This document shows positions 7,414-16,042 of a stretch of 43,356 nt of DNA, piece by piece. How positions within the stretch are numbered: the stretch's first letter is position 1; every line of letters starts with the position of its first letter. The DNA is from an uncultured Clostridia bacterium. Its GTDB lineage: Bacteria > Bacillota > Clostridia > Lachnospirales > Anaerotignaceae. A program made the translations under genes and the position numbers. The notes under the pieces were generated by a model. The model had not been told where the DNA came from. It searched no databases and saw nothing but the letters and a program-made list of their open reading frames with translations. The stretch is taken from positions 1 through 43,356 of the forward strand of contig CAMBLO010000020.1 of NCBI GenBank assembly GCA_945868505.1. The letters run 5' to 3'.

Positions 7414-8454
7414 TCATGCTTTCAATAAAAGAAGTGCTTCAGGGGGCAGGCAGACCGCTATCTCCTCTTCCCTTATGCTTTCCCATAGGGACTTATCCAA
7501 CTGCACACCAAGGGGCATCGCTGCCTTTTTTCCCGCAGGTGCCAAAAGCACCGTATAGGAAAAAGGCTCTTCTATTTCACGGATGACCTTACAAATCACC
7601 GTATTTTCTTCCATTCCCTTTGCAATACGGATATCGTGCATCCGAATGCCCATATATTCCACCCCTACTGTAGCACGGGGCACAGTCAAGGTCAAATCCC
7701 AATCCACTGCGTATACATGGGTATCATCTACGATTTTTGCCCGAGAAATATTTTTATAGCCCGTCAAAAGAGCCCCGCTTCGTGTTTTCGGGTCAGCAAA
7801 AATTTCTTTTTTCCTACCCACCGTTTCCACTCGTCCCTGTTCCATCACGGCAATACTGTCGGAAAGGCGAAAGGCTTCATCCCTATCATGGGAAACCAAA
7901 AGGACTGTTTTTCCAAACCGCCCCAAAATTTCCTGCACCTTCCGCTCCAAATGAAACCGCAAATGGGTATCCAAGGCAGAAAAAGGCTCATCCAAAAGCA
8001 GCACTTCCGGCGCATTGATCAAAATGCGGGCCAATGCCACCCTTTGCTGCTGCCCGCCGGAAATCTGATGGGGTCTTTTTTTCTCCAAGCCCTCCAGCTC
8101 CATTAAATGGAGCATTTCCGCAACAGCTTCTGCTTTCCTTTCTTTTTCCCGCACCCCGCAGGCAATATTCTGCTCCACGGTCATATTGGGGAAAAGGGCA
8201 TATTGCTGAAATAAGTATCCCACTTTTCTTTTCTGGGGCGGCAGGTCAATTTTCTTCTCCGAATCAAACAGCGTAACGCCGTCTAAAATGATACGACCCT
8301 TATCAGGTCTTTCGATGCCCGCGATACATTTCAAGGTCATACTTTTTCCGCAGCCGGAAGCCCCCAAAATCGCCAGCACCTCATTTTCCACTTCAAACTT
8401 CACCTTCAAATGAAAATTGCCAAGTTTTTTTTCAATATCCACAGAAAGAGCCAA
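7414..8454 (-). CDS. modC: Molybdate ABC transporter ATP-binding protein
   Basis: ATPase of the ModABC molybdate importer. 346 residues with Walker A GASGCGKS, Q-loop FQQYALFPNMTV, signature ISGGQQQRVALARI, Walker B VLLLDEPFSALD and H-loop LLVSHD; the last ~110 residues form a C-terminal accessory domain. The start is a TTG placed directly after the modB stop. GGAAGGAG 10 bp upstream supports it, and no ATG lies nearby in frame. The operon position between modB and moaA ties molybdate uptake to cofactor synthesis. Confidence 0.94.
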   Translation of the reverse strand: MALSVDIEKKLGNFHLKVKFEVENEVLAILGASGCGKSMTLKCIAGIERPDKGRIILDGVTLFDSEKKIDLPPQKRKVGYLFQQYALFPNMTVEQNIACGVREKERKAEAVAEMLHLMELEGLEKKRPHQISGGQQQRVALARILINAPEVLLLDEPFSALDTHLRFHLERKVQEILGRFGKTVLLVSHDRDEAFRLSDSIAVMEQGRVETVGRKKEIFADPKTRSGALLTGYKNISRAKIVDDTHVYAVDWDLTLTVPRATVGVEYMGIRMHDIRIAKGMEENTVICKVIREIEEPFSYTVLLAPAGKKAAMPLGVQLDKSLWESIREEEIAVCLPPEALLLLKA

Positions 8455-9129
8455 TCAAACCACGCTCCTTCCGCCTGTTTTCTTCTTTTCCAGCAGATTC
8501 ACCGCCAGCAACACCACCGCCGAAATCGCCAGATTCACCATGACCCACCGGAACGCCAGTGCGTCGTTATTGGTGCGCCAAAGCTGATACACCGTTGTGG
8601 ATATGGTAGCTGTCCGCCCGGGGGTATAACCCGCAATCATGCTGGTCGCGCCATATTCCCCCAAAGCACGGGCAAAGGCAAGGACTGTCCCCGCCAAAAT
8701 CCCCTGCTTGCAATAGGGCATACGGATGCGCCAGAAAATATAGGAATTGCTGAGCCCCAAGGTCTGCCCTGCATAGGCCAGTGTTTCATCAAAGGCTTCA
8801 AAGGCCCCCCTTGCCGTGCGATACATCAGCGGGAAGGTCACTACCGTTGTGGCAAAAATCGCCGACCACCATGTCATTGTCAGCTTCAACCCAAAGGTGG
8901 ATAAAAACCATGCGCCCACCATGCGTTTTGGCCCCAATATCCGCAGCAAAAGATAACCCACCACCGTCGGCGGCAGCACTAAAGGCAGCGTCAGCACCAC
9001 ATCCAGACATCCTTTCAAAACTCTGGGTGCCTTTGCAATATAATATGCCGCAAAAATGCCTGTAAAAAACGTAATGACTGTACTAATCCCGGCAATCCGC
9101 AGCGAGTTATACAGAGGAAACCAATCCAT
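8455..9129 (-). CDS. modB: Molybdate ABC transporter permease
   Basis: Membrane subunit of ModABC, 224 residues with about five hydrophobic segments. It has the inner-membrane permease EAA-type loop near ETLAYAGQTLGLSNSYIFWRIRMP and the conserved ARALGEYGATSMIAGY of ModB. ATG at 9129 after AAGGAGGG. It ends in TGA immediately followed by the TTG of modC, so translation is probably coupled. A stem-loop at 9157-9176 lies between it and modA. Confidence 0.94.
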   Translation of the reverse strand: MDWFPLYNSLRIAGISTVITFFTGIFAAYYIAKAPRVLKGCLDVVLTLPLVLPPTVVGYLLLRILGPKRMVGAWFLSTFGLKLTMTWWSAIFATTVVTFPLMYRTARGAFEAFDETLAYAGQTLGLSNSYIFWRIRMPYCKQGILAGTVLAFARALGEYGATSMIAGYTPGRTATISTTVYQLWRTNNDALAFRWVMVNLAISAVVLLAVNLLEKKKTGGRSVV

Positions 9130-9156
9130 GCGTTTCCCTCCTTCTATCGTTTCACA

Positions 9157-9176
9157 GCGGGAGCAATCACTCCCGC
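9157..9176 (-). other. Stem-loop between modA and modB
   Basis: GCGGGAG and CTCCCGC form a 7-bp GC-rich stem with a 6-nt loop and no T-run on either strand. In binding-protein operons such hairpins often protect the mRNA of the binding protein and lower expression downstream; that role is inferred here. Confidence 0.5.
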
Positions 9177-9188
9177 CTGTTTATTCTC

Positions 9189-10031
9189 TCATTTTTCTGT
9201 CAGAGGTGCAAAACCAACTGCTTCAAATACCTGACTTGCTTCTTCCCCTTTCAGGAAATCCAGAAAAGCCTGCGCCGCCTCTGGATTCTTGCTGATGTTC
9301 AAAACGGCAGCGGGATAGATCACCTGTCCGCACATTTCCGCCGTTGCAGTATCCGCCACGGTCAGCCCTGCGGAATGGGCATCGGTACTATAGATGATAC
9401 CGCAATCCACCGCCCCTTCGGAAACCTGTGTGGTAACTTCCTTTACATTAGAGCCATAGGTGATCGTACCTGCCTGCGCCAGTGCTTCTTCGTTCAAGCC
9501 ATAGTAATCAAAAATTTTCTGTGTATACTGCCCAACGGGAACATCTGCATTGCCCATAGCCAGCAAAACTGTGCCATTTTTCAATCCTTCCGCCAAGTTA
9601 TCATAGGATGTAATTCCCGCAGGATTGCCTTCGGGAACAGCCAGAACCACTTTATTTTCCAGCAGATCGATACGGCTGCCCTGCAGCACAAAATCCAAGC
9701 CATCGGGGTTTGCTTCTTCCCCCATCGCACTGTCCAGTTGGTTCATCTGCTTTGGTGCTGCGGAAATAAATACGTCGCAGTCTGCCCCTTCTTCAATCTG
9801 TGTTTTCAATGTACCGGAAGAATCAAAATTGAATACCAGTGTCACATTGGGTGTTACTTCCTTGTAAAGCTCCGCGATTTCCGTCAGTGTTTCCGTCATG
9901 GATGCCGCTGCAAATACAGTCAGTTCCACAGTCTCTGTATTTTCAGCAGGCTTTGCTTCCCCGCTGCCGCAGCCAACGAGCATCCCAATCGTCATACAAA
10001 ATGTCAATAACATTGCAGCTATCTTTTTCAT
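9189..10031 (-). CDS. modA: Molybdate-binding lipoprotein
   Basis: Extracellular substrate-binding lipoprotein of ModABC. From the ATG at 10031 (after AGGAGGAAATGC) it is 280 residues. It has a signal peptide and a lipobox ending in LVGC, followed by a Ser/Gly-rich linker. The mature domain starts ELTVFAAASMTETLTEI, and has FDSSGTLKTQIEEGADCDVFI and the C-terminal AAQAFLDFL, all standard ModA. An in-frame extension upstream of 10031 covers the end of the previous gene and is not used. Tungstate binding cannot be excluded. Confidence 0.94.
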   Translation of the reverse strand: MKKIAAMLLTFCMTIGMLVGCGSGEAKPAENTETVELTVFAAASMTETLTEIAELYKEVTPNVTLVFNFDSSGTLKTQIEEGADCDVFISAAPKQMNQLDSAMGEEANPDGLDFVLQGSRIDLLENKVVLAVPEGNPAGITSYDNLAEGLKNGTVLLAMGNADVPVGQYTQKIFDYYGLNEEALAQAGTITYGSNVKEVTTQVSEGAVDCGIIYSTDAHSAGLTVADTATAEMCGQVIYPAAVLNISKNPEAAQAFLDFLKGEEASQVFEAVGFAPLTEK

Positions 10032-10059
10032 GCATTTCCTCCTAAATCTCTCATTTTCA

Positions 10060-11079
10060 TTATTTTCCGAAGCCACAGTTGGGGAAGGTACAAACGGGGC
10101 AGGAGAGACACAATCCCCCTTCGCCCAATACATGAAAATCTTCCGCCCGCAGCTTTTCTCCCGCCAACACTCTGGGCAGGACAAGGTCGAAAATGGTTCT
10201 TCTGGCATACATCACACAGCCGGGAAGCCCCATGATGGGGATATCCCCCTTGCCGTATGCCAACAGGAACATAGCCCCCGGCAGCACCGGTGCGCCGTAG
10301 GTCACCACTTCCTCTGCCACCCTTCTGATGGCGGCAGGGGTTCTGTCATCGGGGTCTACACTCATGCCCCCTGTGCAAATAATCATATCCGCTCCCTGCT
10401 CCAAAAGCGCTCGAATACAGGCTTCTATCCTTTCAGGGTCGTCATTGGAAAGCTTTCGCCCAATGACCTCCGTTCCGTATTCGGAAAGCTTTTCCTCGAT
10501 TACAGGGGTGAAGGTATCCTCTATCCTGCCGTAGAAAACCTCATTCCCCGTTGCCACAATACCCACCTTCTTTTTCAAAAAAGGCTTGATTTCAAAAATT
10601 GGCTTACCATTGGCAACCTGTTTTGCCTTCTCCATTTTTTCCTTTTCAATCACCAAAGGAATGATGCGGGTTCCGGCAATTTTATCCCCTTTTCTGACAG
10701 GAAAATCTCCGTGGCGGCTGGCAATCATCATTTCTCCCAAGGCGTTCACGCCCTGCAAAATCTCTCTGTCAATTTTCAAAAGCCCATCACAGTCTGCAAT
10801 GACCTCGATTTTCCCCTCCTTCACCTCGGAAGGGTGCATATTTTCATTTTTGCAGATATGGTATAAAATCTGGGCCGCATCATTTTCATGGAGCATAGTT
10901 TCGTTGTTTTCCCAGATATAAATATGGTCTTTCCCAACGCTCAACAGCACAGGGATATCCTCCTCACGGATGATATGCCCCTTGCGGAACACCGCATCCT
11001 TCGTTACCCCTTTGATGATTTGGGTAATATCATGGCATAAAATCTGCCCAACGGCTTCCTCCGTTTTCATCAATTTCAT
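10060..11079 (-). CDS. MoeA-like molybdopterin-binding protein with Cys-rich tail
   Basis: A 339-residue protein of the MoCF/MoeA-like type found with selenium-dependent hydroxylase genes. The C-terminal half carries the molybdopterin-binding fold: GIVATGNEVFYGRIEDTFTP, CTGGMSVDPDDRTP, then VLPGAMFLLAYGKGDIPIMGLPG. It probably takes part in metal insertion or in delivery of the finished cofactor (inference from family and context). The last 20 residues hold Cys in a CLSCPVCTFPNC pattern that could bind a metal or cluster. The ATG at 11079 overlaps the mocA stop and has AGGAGG 9 bp upstream. No bona fide moeA is in the window, so this may fill that role. Confidence 0.85.
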   Translation of the reverse strand: MKLMKTEEAVGQILCHDITQIIKGVTKDAVFRKGHIIREEDIPVLLSVGKDHIYIWENNETMLHENDAAQILYHICKNENMHPSEVKEGKIEVIADCDGLLKIDREILQGVNALGEMMIASRHGDFPVRKGDKIAGTRIIPLVIEKEKMEKAKQVANGKPIFEIKPFLKKKVGIVATGNEVFYGRIEDTFTPVIEEKLSEYGTEVIGRKLSNDDPERIEACIRALLEQGADMIICTGGMSVDPDDRTPAAIRRVAEEVVTYGAPVLPGAMFLLAYGKGDIPIMGLPGCVMYARRTIFDLVLPRVLAGEKLRAEDFHVLGEGGLCLSCPVCTFPNCGFGK

Positions 11080-11741
11080 GGGAGTTTTCCTCCTTTTTCC
11101 TCTTGTTTTTTTGCACAATACGCCTGCAGGGTTTCCAAATCCTCCGGCGTATCCACATCGTATAGCTCATATTCCTCTGATGCCTGTATGGTTTTTACCC
11201 GTTTCGGGTATTTCCCGATTAAGTAAGAGCCGCCCTTCTTTTCCGGCAGGGACTGCAATTCCGCAAAGTATGCTTGATCGAACAGCACAGGCATACCCGT
11301 TTCTTCTCCATAGGCCAAGCGAAGGATATCCCTTTCCTGAAAGGCTTCTAACAAACCTAGCAGGCTTTCCCTGCGCAGCAGCGGCTGGTCGCAGGGGCAG
11401 AACAGAACGCCATCCATCCCCTCCATATAAGCCGTTCCCAAACACACCGTATCGTTTCGATGGGGCAGACTATGATAAATGACTTCCACACCTTTCCTTC
11501 GGCAGAACTCCGCCGCTTCTTCGCTTCTAGTCACCACCACACGGCGGGCGAATATCCCTTCCGTGGTATCCAGTATCCGTTCCAGAAAAGTTTTTCCTTC
11601 CAGCTTCGCAAACAGTTTATTCCGCCCAAAACGTACGCTCAGCCCCGACGCCATGATAACACAGCCGATTTTCGGGTAGTGGGCTCTCTCCGCTCTGTTA
11701 TTCAGGAAAGAATTCCTTGTATAGCCTTCTGTTGGCTTCAT
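11076..11741 (-). CDS. MocA-like nucleotidyltransferase
   Basis: A 221-residue NTP-transferase of the MocA/MobA type; MocA makes molybdopterin cytosine dinucleotide from CTP and Mo-molybdopterin. The N-terminal nucleotide loop reads VIMASGLSVRFGRNKLFAKLEGK, where family members have an A-x-G-x-S-x-R-x-G-x-x-K pattern. CPCDQPLLRRESL is the metal-binding aspartate region. The start at 11741 lies inside the 3' end of the modE-like gene and has GGGAGG 6 bp before it. A cytosine-dinucleotide cofactor is what xanthine dehydrogenase-type enzymes in bacteria use, matching the hydroxylase downstream of the next promoter. Confidence 0.86.
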   Translation of the reverse strand: MKPTEGYTRNSFLNNRAERAHYPKIGCVIMASGLSVRFGRNKLFAKLEGKTFLERILDTTEGIFARRVVVTRSEEAAEFCRRKGVEVIYHSLPHRNDTVCLGTAYMEGMDGVLFCPCDQPLLRRESLLGLLEAFQERDILRLAYGEETGMPVLFDQAYFAELQSLPEKKGGSYLIGKYPKRVKTIQASEEYELYDVDTPEDLETLQAYCAKKQEEKGGKLP

Positions 11742-12030
11742 AACACGCCTCCCGATACCCTTCATATTTCTCCAAAAATGCCTTTGCCTCGGGGGTCAGG
11801 CGGCTGCCGCCGCCCCCTTTTCCGCCGATGGTCTTTTCCGTCAAAGAAAAGCCCAATGCCTTCTCCGCACGGTTTATCATAGAAATCGCTTTGCTGTAAG
11901 AAAGCTTCATTTTCGCCGCCGCTCCCCGCAGGGAACCACATTCCTCAATGCCGTGAAGCAGTCTGCAGGGGCCTTCTCCGAAAAACCGCTCATCGCCTTC
12001 ATATAAAAAGATGCTCGTTGCTTCTCTCAT
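11698..12030 (-). CDS. ModE-type winged-helix DNA-binding protein
   Basis: A 110-residue protein matching only the ModE DNA-binding domain. The helix-turn-helix lies around SLRGAAAKMKLSYSKAISMINRAEKALG and is followed by the GGKGGGGSRLTPEA wing motif. The molybdate-binding TOBE domains of E. coli ModE are absent, so if it senses metal it must do so through another partner. ATG at 12030 after GGGAGG. It likely regulates this or another molybdenum operon, but no ModE-box could be assigned by eye. Confidence 0.87.
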   Translation of the reverse strand: MREATSIFLYEGDERFFGEGPCRLLHGIEECGSLRGAAAKMKLSYSKAISMINRAEKALGFSLTEKTIGGKGGGGSRLTPEAKAFLEKYEGYREACYEANRRLYKEFFPE

Positions 12031-12057
12031 GCTTCTTCCTCCCGCAAATGCAGATGC

Positions 12058-12867
12058 TTATGTTTTGTGTTTCAAATGCAGGATAGCCTCCACCACACCG
12101 CCTGCAATACATCTGGCCTTATCGGAAATAGTGAAGCAATTCTCGAATTCCTGCAATCTGGGGTCGATATCGGCAATTTTGAATCCCTTTGTCACAGGGT
12201 ATCCATCCCGAATCAGCCCCCGCAGCAGCCCATCAAAGGTGGCAACCACAGGAATGTCCCCTTCTTTTGTTTCAATCAGGGCAATGGTCTCCCCTTTTTC
12301 CACCGTATCCGTAATTTTTTTCACGTTTCTCATCACGCCCGCCGCAGGGCTATGGAGAACTCGTTCCTTGCTGAAGCCTGCAATCACGCCGGGAATCCCC
12401 GTATTTTTAATGGCTCCTCCTTCGTAAATGACTCTGCCGAGGGAATGCCCCCGCATGGTCTCAATGACGGCATCCACATCCACCCCCGCCGTAAAGCCGG
12501 GGCCCAAAGCCACCGTGATAGGTGCCATGGCTTTATGGGTGCCAAGATTTTTCTTCGCCAAAATCCCATCCACCACAGCCATAGGGCGAAGCTGACCGAT
12601 GCAATCCCCCGCAGGGTCGATGCGCATAGCCAGCCTTCCTTGCTCCAGCAGAGAAACGGCTTCTTCCACTGTTTTTGCCAAGGTGCAGGTCAAGCCCTCC
12701 ACCGTTTGTGTCCCATTATAAACGGCTTCCGAAAACGCCACATTCCTGCGGATGGCTGATGGATTTTCCGTTTCCAGAACCAAAACCCGAAACCCGCATT
12801 GATATAATTTATAAATCGTCCCGGTGGCGATATCCCCGCCGCCTCGAACAATCACCAAATTTTCCAT
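12058..12867 (-). CDS. yqeB: YqeB, selenium-dependent molybdenum hydroxylase system protein
   Basis: A 269-residue protein of the EF2563/YqeB family, a marker of labile-selenium molybdenum hydroxylases. It opens with a Rossmann-like nucleotide-binding stretch (NLVIVRGGGDIATGTIYKLY), then RIDPAGDCIGQLRP, GPGFTAGVDVDAVIETMRGH and a biotinyl/lipoyl-like C-terminal segment (LHSPAAGVMRNVKKITDTVEKG). The exact reaction is unknown; co-occurrence with SelD and YqeC implies selenium insertion into the cofactor. The ATG at 12867 follows GGAAGGG; the slightly longer TTG-started frame is less likely. Confidence 0.93.
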   Translation of the reverse strand: MENLVIVRGGGDIATGTIYKLYQCGFRVLVLETENPSAIRRNVAFSEAVYNGTQTVEGLTCTLAKTVEEAVSLLEQGRLAMRIDPAGDCIGQLRPMAVVDGILAKKNLGTHKAMAPITVALGPGFTAGVDVDAVIETMRGHSLGRVIYEGGAIKNTGIPGVIAGFSKERVLHSPAAGVMRNVKKITDTVEKGETIALIETKEGDIPVVATFDGLLRGLIRDGYPVTKGFKIADIDPRLQEFENCFTISDKARCIAGGVVEAILHLKHKT

Positions 12868-12884
12868 TCCTATCCCTTCCAACT

Positions 12885-13517
12885 TTATGGTCTGATAATG
12901 GTTTTTGCCTGTTCCATTTTTTCTACGATTTCATACATATTTGTTACCGTACCCACTGCCAGTTTATCCTTGATGCCGTAAAAATCAAGGCAGGTGCCGC
13001 AGGTCAGGATATTGACCCCTTCCGCCTCCAGAATTTTCATGTCTTCCAGTGTATCTGCCCCTTCGCAGGTCAAGTACGCCCCTGTGTTGTAGCAAAGAAT
13101 GGTTTCCGGCAGAATATCCTGTTTGGTTACAGCAAAAACAAAGGCTTTCATCAAGGACTTGCCCAGCTTTTCCTCCCCTGTGCCCATCACATTGGCAGAA
13201 AGCACGATAACCATGCCATTTTTTCTGGCATCCACTGTGCAAGCAACTTCCTCGTCCTGTTCTTCCGTAGCCGCTGTCTTGGCTGCGTCTGCGGAAACCA
13301 CCTGAATGGTCACTTCATATTCCTTTTCCGCTTTCTTTTTCCCTGCCGCTGTGTAGCCCTTCTGCTTTGCAAATTTCTGTAAATTCTGCACGGCAATCTC
13401 GTTATCCACCAAAACAGTCAGCACATCCCCTGTATGCAGCTCCTCCGCTGCTTTTTTTGCATTGACAACAGGCAGAGGACAAGCCAATCCTCTTGCATCT
13501 ACGATTTTCTTTTCCAT
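12885..13517 (-). CDS. yedF: Selenium metabolism protein YedF (TusA-DsrE-like)
   Basis: A 210-residue fusion. Residues 1-80 are a TusA/SirA-like domain with the ARGLACPLPVVNAKKA motif (Cys13 is the expected sulfur or selenium carrier residue). Residues about 105-205 are a DsrE/F-like domain with Cys in CYNTGAYLTC and LTCGTCLDFYG. YedF is a known neighbour of SelD and is thought to relay reduced selenium or sulfur. ATG after a weak ribosome site; 2 bp separate it from the cysteine desulfurase, so they are co-translated. Confidence 0.93.
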   Translation of the reverse strand: MEKKIVDARGLACPLPVVNAKKAAEELHTGDVLTVLVDNEIAVQNLQKFAKQKGYTAAGKKKAEKEYEVTIQVVSADAAKTAATEEQDEEVACTVDARKNGMVIVLSANVMGTGEEKLGKSLMKAFVFAVTKQDILPETILCYNTGAYLTCEGADTLEDMKILEAEGVNILTCGTCLDFYGIKDKLAVGTVTNMYEIVEKMEQAKTIIRP

Positions 13518-13519
13518 AT

Positions 13520-14671
13520 TTATTCCTCCATATCCTCCGGCTCTGCCAGCTCCCTGATGGCTGCAATAGCCGTATCTACTTCTTCCATTGTATCAAAATG
13601 GGAAAAACTAAAGCGTACCGCCCCCTGCTCCACTGTCCCCAATGCCTGATGCATCAAAGGGGCGCAATGGGCACCGGGACGGGTGGAAATGCCATAGTGC
13701 ATCGCCAGCGCATCACTGACCTCCGAAGAATCATAATCCCGAATATTCAACGTCACGATGGCACAGCGTTCCTTTGTTGAAAAATCGCCGTATACCGTTA
13801 CACCGGGAATTTCCTTCACCCCTTCATAAAAATGCCACATCAAATCCTGTTCTTTTTTGCGGATGGCATCTATTCCCATCTCTTGGAGATATCCAACCGC
13901 CGCCCGCAGCCCTGCCAGCCCATGGGCATTCAGCGTTCCCGCCTCCAAAGCCGTGGGCATCTGGGCAGGATGGGTCTTGCTGTAGGTCTGCACACCGCTG
14001 CCGCCGGAAAGCAAGGGCTTTACCACTACGCCTTCCCGCACATACATCCCTCCTGTGCCCTGGGGGCCAAGGAGACCTTTGTGCCCCGTGAAGCAGAGGA
14101 CATCAATGTGCATTTCCTGCACATCAATGGGAAATACCCCTGCCGTCTGGGAAGCATCCACCACAAAAAGGATGCCATGCTTCTTGGCAATCTCCCCAAT
14201 TCTCTTAATGTCCACCAGATTGCCCGTCAGGTTTGAGCCATGGGTACAGATAATGGCTTTTGTATTTTTCTTAATATTTTTTTCAAAATCTGCGTAGTCG
14301 ATACGCCCTTGCAAATCACTGGGGAGAATCGTCAGCTCTGCGCCTTTTTCCTCCATTTCATACAAAGGACGCAAGACAGAATTATGCTCCAAAGCCGTCG
14401 TAATGGCATGGTCGCCCGCCTGCAAAATGCCCTTGATGGCAATATTCAGGCTTTCCGTAGAATTCATGGAAAATACAATCTGCTTGGGGCTTTCCGCATG
14501 AAAAAGCTGTGCCAGTCGTTCTCTGGTATCATAAATGATGCGGGATGCATCCAAGGCCGCATCATGCCCCCCTCGCCCTGCATTTCCCATGGTGCAAAGG
14601 GCATCCGTCACTGCCTGAATCACCACCTCGGGCTTCCGCATGGTGGTTGCCGCATTATCCAAATAAATCAT
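13520..14671 (-). CDS. Cysteine desulfurase / selenocysteine lyase-like (SufS class)
   Basis: PLP enzyme releasing sulfur or selenium from cysteine or selenocysteine as an enzyme-bound persulfide or perselenide. 383 residues; YLDNAATT start, ALEHNSVLRP, VDASQTAGVFPIDV, the PLP lysine in FTGHKGLLGPQGTGG (Lys198), and the catalytic Cys336 in RPGAHCAPLMH. The placement between yedF and the DUF3343 and selD genes suggests it feeds selenium to SelD or YedF rather than serving general iron-sulfur assembly (inference). Confidence 0.94.
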   Translation of the reverse strand: MIYLDNAATTMRKPEVVIQAVTDALCTMGNAGRGGHDAALDASRIIYDTRERLAQLFHAESPKQIVFSMNSTESLNIAIKGILQAGDHAITTALEHNSVLRPLYEMEEKGAELTILPSDLQGRIDYADFEKNIKKNTKAIICTHGSNLTGNLVDIKRIGEIAKKHGILFVVDASQTAGVFPIDVQEMHIDVLCFTGHKGLLGPQGTGGMYVREGVVVKPLLSGGSGVQTYSKTHPAQMPTALEAGTLNAHGLAGLRAAVGYLQEMGIDAIRKKEQDLMWHFYEGVKEIPGVTVYGDFSTKERCAIVTLNIRDYDSSEVSDALAMHYGISTRPGAHCAPLMHQALGTVEQGAVRFSFSHFDTMEEVDTAIAAIRELAEPEDMEE

Positions 14672-14680
14672 TTTCCCACC

Positions 14681-14917
14681 TCACACCAGACATTCCTGCA
14701 CCCCTTGGGGCGTAATGCCATGCTGTCCCATCAATTCCTCCAAAGCAGTCCTGCTTTCCGGCTTTGCACACCACGCCAGACCACAGCCAGCGGAAATGAC
14801 ACGAGGAACAGGAATGAGCCTTCCCTCTGCTCCCGTTTCCTTGCAGGTCTTTTCCATAGCCATGGCTTCTGTGGTGGTATGGAATGTGATGACTAGTTTT
14901 CGTTCTTTTTTAATCAT
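14681..14917 (-). CDS. DUF3343 putative selenium/sulfur carrier
   Basis: A 78-residue DUF3343 protein. It has the family pattern of an N-terminal [14 protein letters not shown] stretch followed by [19 protein letters not shown] with two cysteines four apart, the likely carrier thiols. It sits between selD and the desulfurase in many SelD operons and is often annotated as a putative Se/S carrier. The ATG overlaps the selD stop (ATGA). The role is inferred from context. Confidence 0.9.
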   Translation of the reverse strand: MIKKERKLVITFHTTTEAMAMEKTCKETGAEGRLIPVPRVISAGCGLAWCAKPESRTALEELMGQHGITPQGVQECLV

Positions 14918-15948
14918 GCTGCACCTGATTTCACATAGATTTCAAATTCCCGTTTTTCCGTAATCTCTCCAACAATGGCAGCAGGCAACCCCTTTTCCTG
15001 CATTTCTGCCAACACTTTCTCTGCATCCTCCGGATGCACCGCCAACAGCAGCCCGCCGGAGGTCTGGGGGTCAAACAAAACTTCCTCCATGGCGAAAGAA
15101 ATATTTTCAAACTGCACATAAGACTCCACATGGTTACGGTTTTTCTGAGCCGCCGCCGTCAGATAAAATTCATCGGCATATTGCAAAACATTCTGCATGA
15201 TGGGTACCTGCGCCGCAAAAACTTTGCAGGAATGTTTCCCATCCAGCATTTCATGGAGATGCCCCAAAAAACCAAAGCCCGTCACATCCGTGCAGGCATG
15301 GACACGATAGCTGCGGGCAATTTCCGCCGCTGTTTTATTCAGTGTTGTCATGGATGCCACCGCTTCCTCCATGGCCTCCGCCGAAGCCTCTCCGATGCGG
15401 TTGGCAGTGCAAATGATGCCTACGCCAAGCTTTTTGGTTAAAATCAGGATATCGCCCGTTTCCGCCATATTGTTGGGATAGATATGGTCGGGATGGACGA
15501 TGCCCGTCACAGACAGCCCATATTTTACCCCATCATCGGCAATGGAATGACCTCCCGCCAAGGTGCCACCGGCTTCAATGACCTTTTCCGCGCCCCCCTG
15601 CAATATTTTCCCCAGAATATTCAAATCCATATCCTCCGGGAAACAAACGATATTCAAAGCTGTCTTTACTTCACCGCCCATAGCAAATACATCGCTCAGG
15701 GCATTGGTAGCAGCGATTTGTCCGAAAATGTAAGGGTCCTCCACCATAGGCGGAAAGAAATCCAGCGTCTGCACAATGGCAACGTCATCAGATACACGGT
15801 ATACCGCCGCATCATCCTTGCTGTCATAGCCAATCAATAAATTTTCATCCACAGGGCCTTTGGGCAGCATCCCCAAAACTCTGCTCAACACACCAGCCCC
15901 CAGCTTTGCCGTACAGCCGCCGCCTTTGCAAAATACGATATTTTCCAT
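14914..15948 (-). CDS. selD: Selenide, water dikinase
   Basis: Makes selenophosphate from selenide and ATP. 344 residues, near full length. The N-terminal active site reads [14 protein letters not shown]: Cys12 and Lys15 take the positions of E. coli Cys17 and Lys20, so this is a Cys rather than a Sec form. Further motifs are [47 protein letters not shown] and [19 protein letters not shown]. It is the first gene of the accessory operon, separated from the hydroxylase genes by a terminator at 15995-16032. No selA, selB or selC is in the window, so it may serve only the labile selenium cofactor. Confidence 0.96.
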   Translation of the reverse strand: MENIVFCKGGGCTAKLGAGVLSRVLGMLPKGPVDENLLIGYDSKDDAAVYRVSDDVAIVQTLDFFPPMVEDPYIFGQIAATNALSDVFAMGGEVKTALNIVCFPEDMDLNILGKILQGGAEKVIEAGGTLAGGHSIADDGVKYGLSVTGIVHPDHIYPNNMAETGDILILTKKLGVGIICTANRIGEASAEAMEEAVASMTTLNKTAAEIARSYRVHACTDVTGFGFLGHLHEMLDGKHSCKVFAAQVPIMQNVLQYADEFYLTAAAQKNRNHVESYVQFENISFAMEEVLFDPQTSGGLLLAVHPEDAEKVLAEMQEKGLPAAIVGEITEKREFEIYVKSGAA

Positions 15949-15994
15949 ACCATCAACCTCTATTTCGTTATTTTTTTAAAAATATAACGCATTT

Positions 15995-16032
15995 CAAAAA
16001 AGGGCACTGAGGCAGTGACAGCCTTCAGTGCC
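15995..16032 (-). terminator. Intrinsic terminator of the permease-hydroxylase operon
   Basis: Minus strand GGCACTGAAGGC pairs with GCCTCAGTGCC and is followed by CTTTTTTG. It lies 10 bp after the molybdenum-subunit stop. It separates the enzyme operon from selD, whose own promoter must lie in the AT-rich 15949-15995; I could not assign clear boxes there. Confidence 0.9.
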
Positions 16033-16042
16033 TTATGATTTA

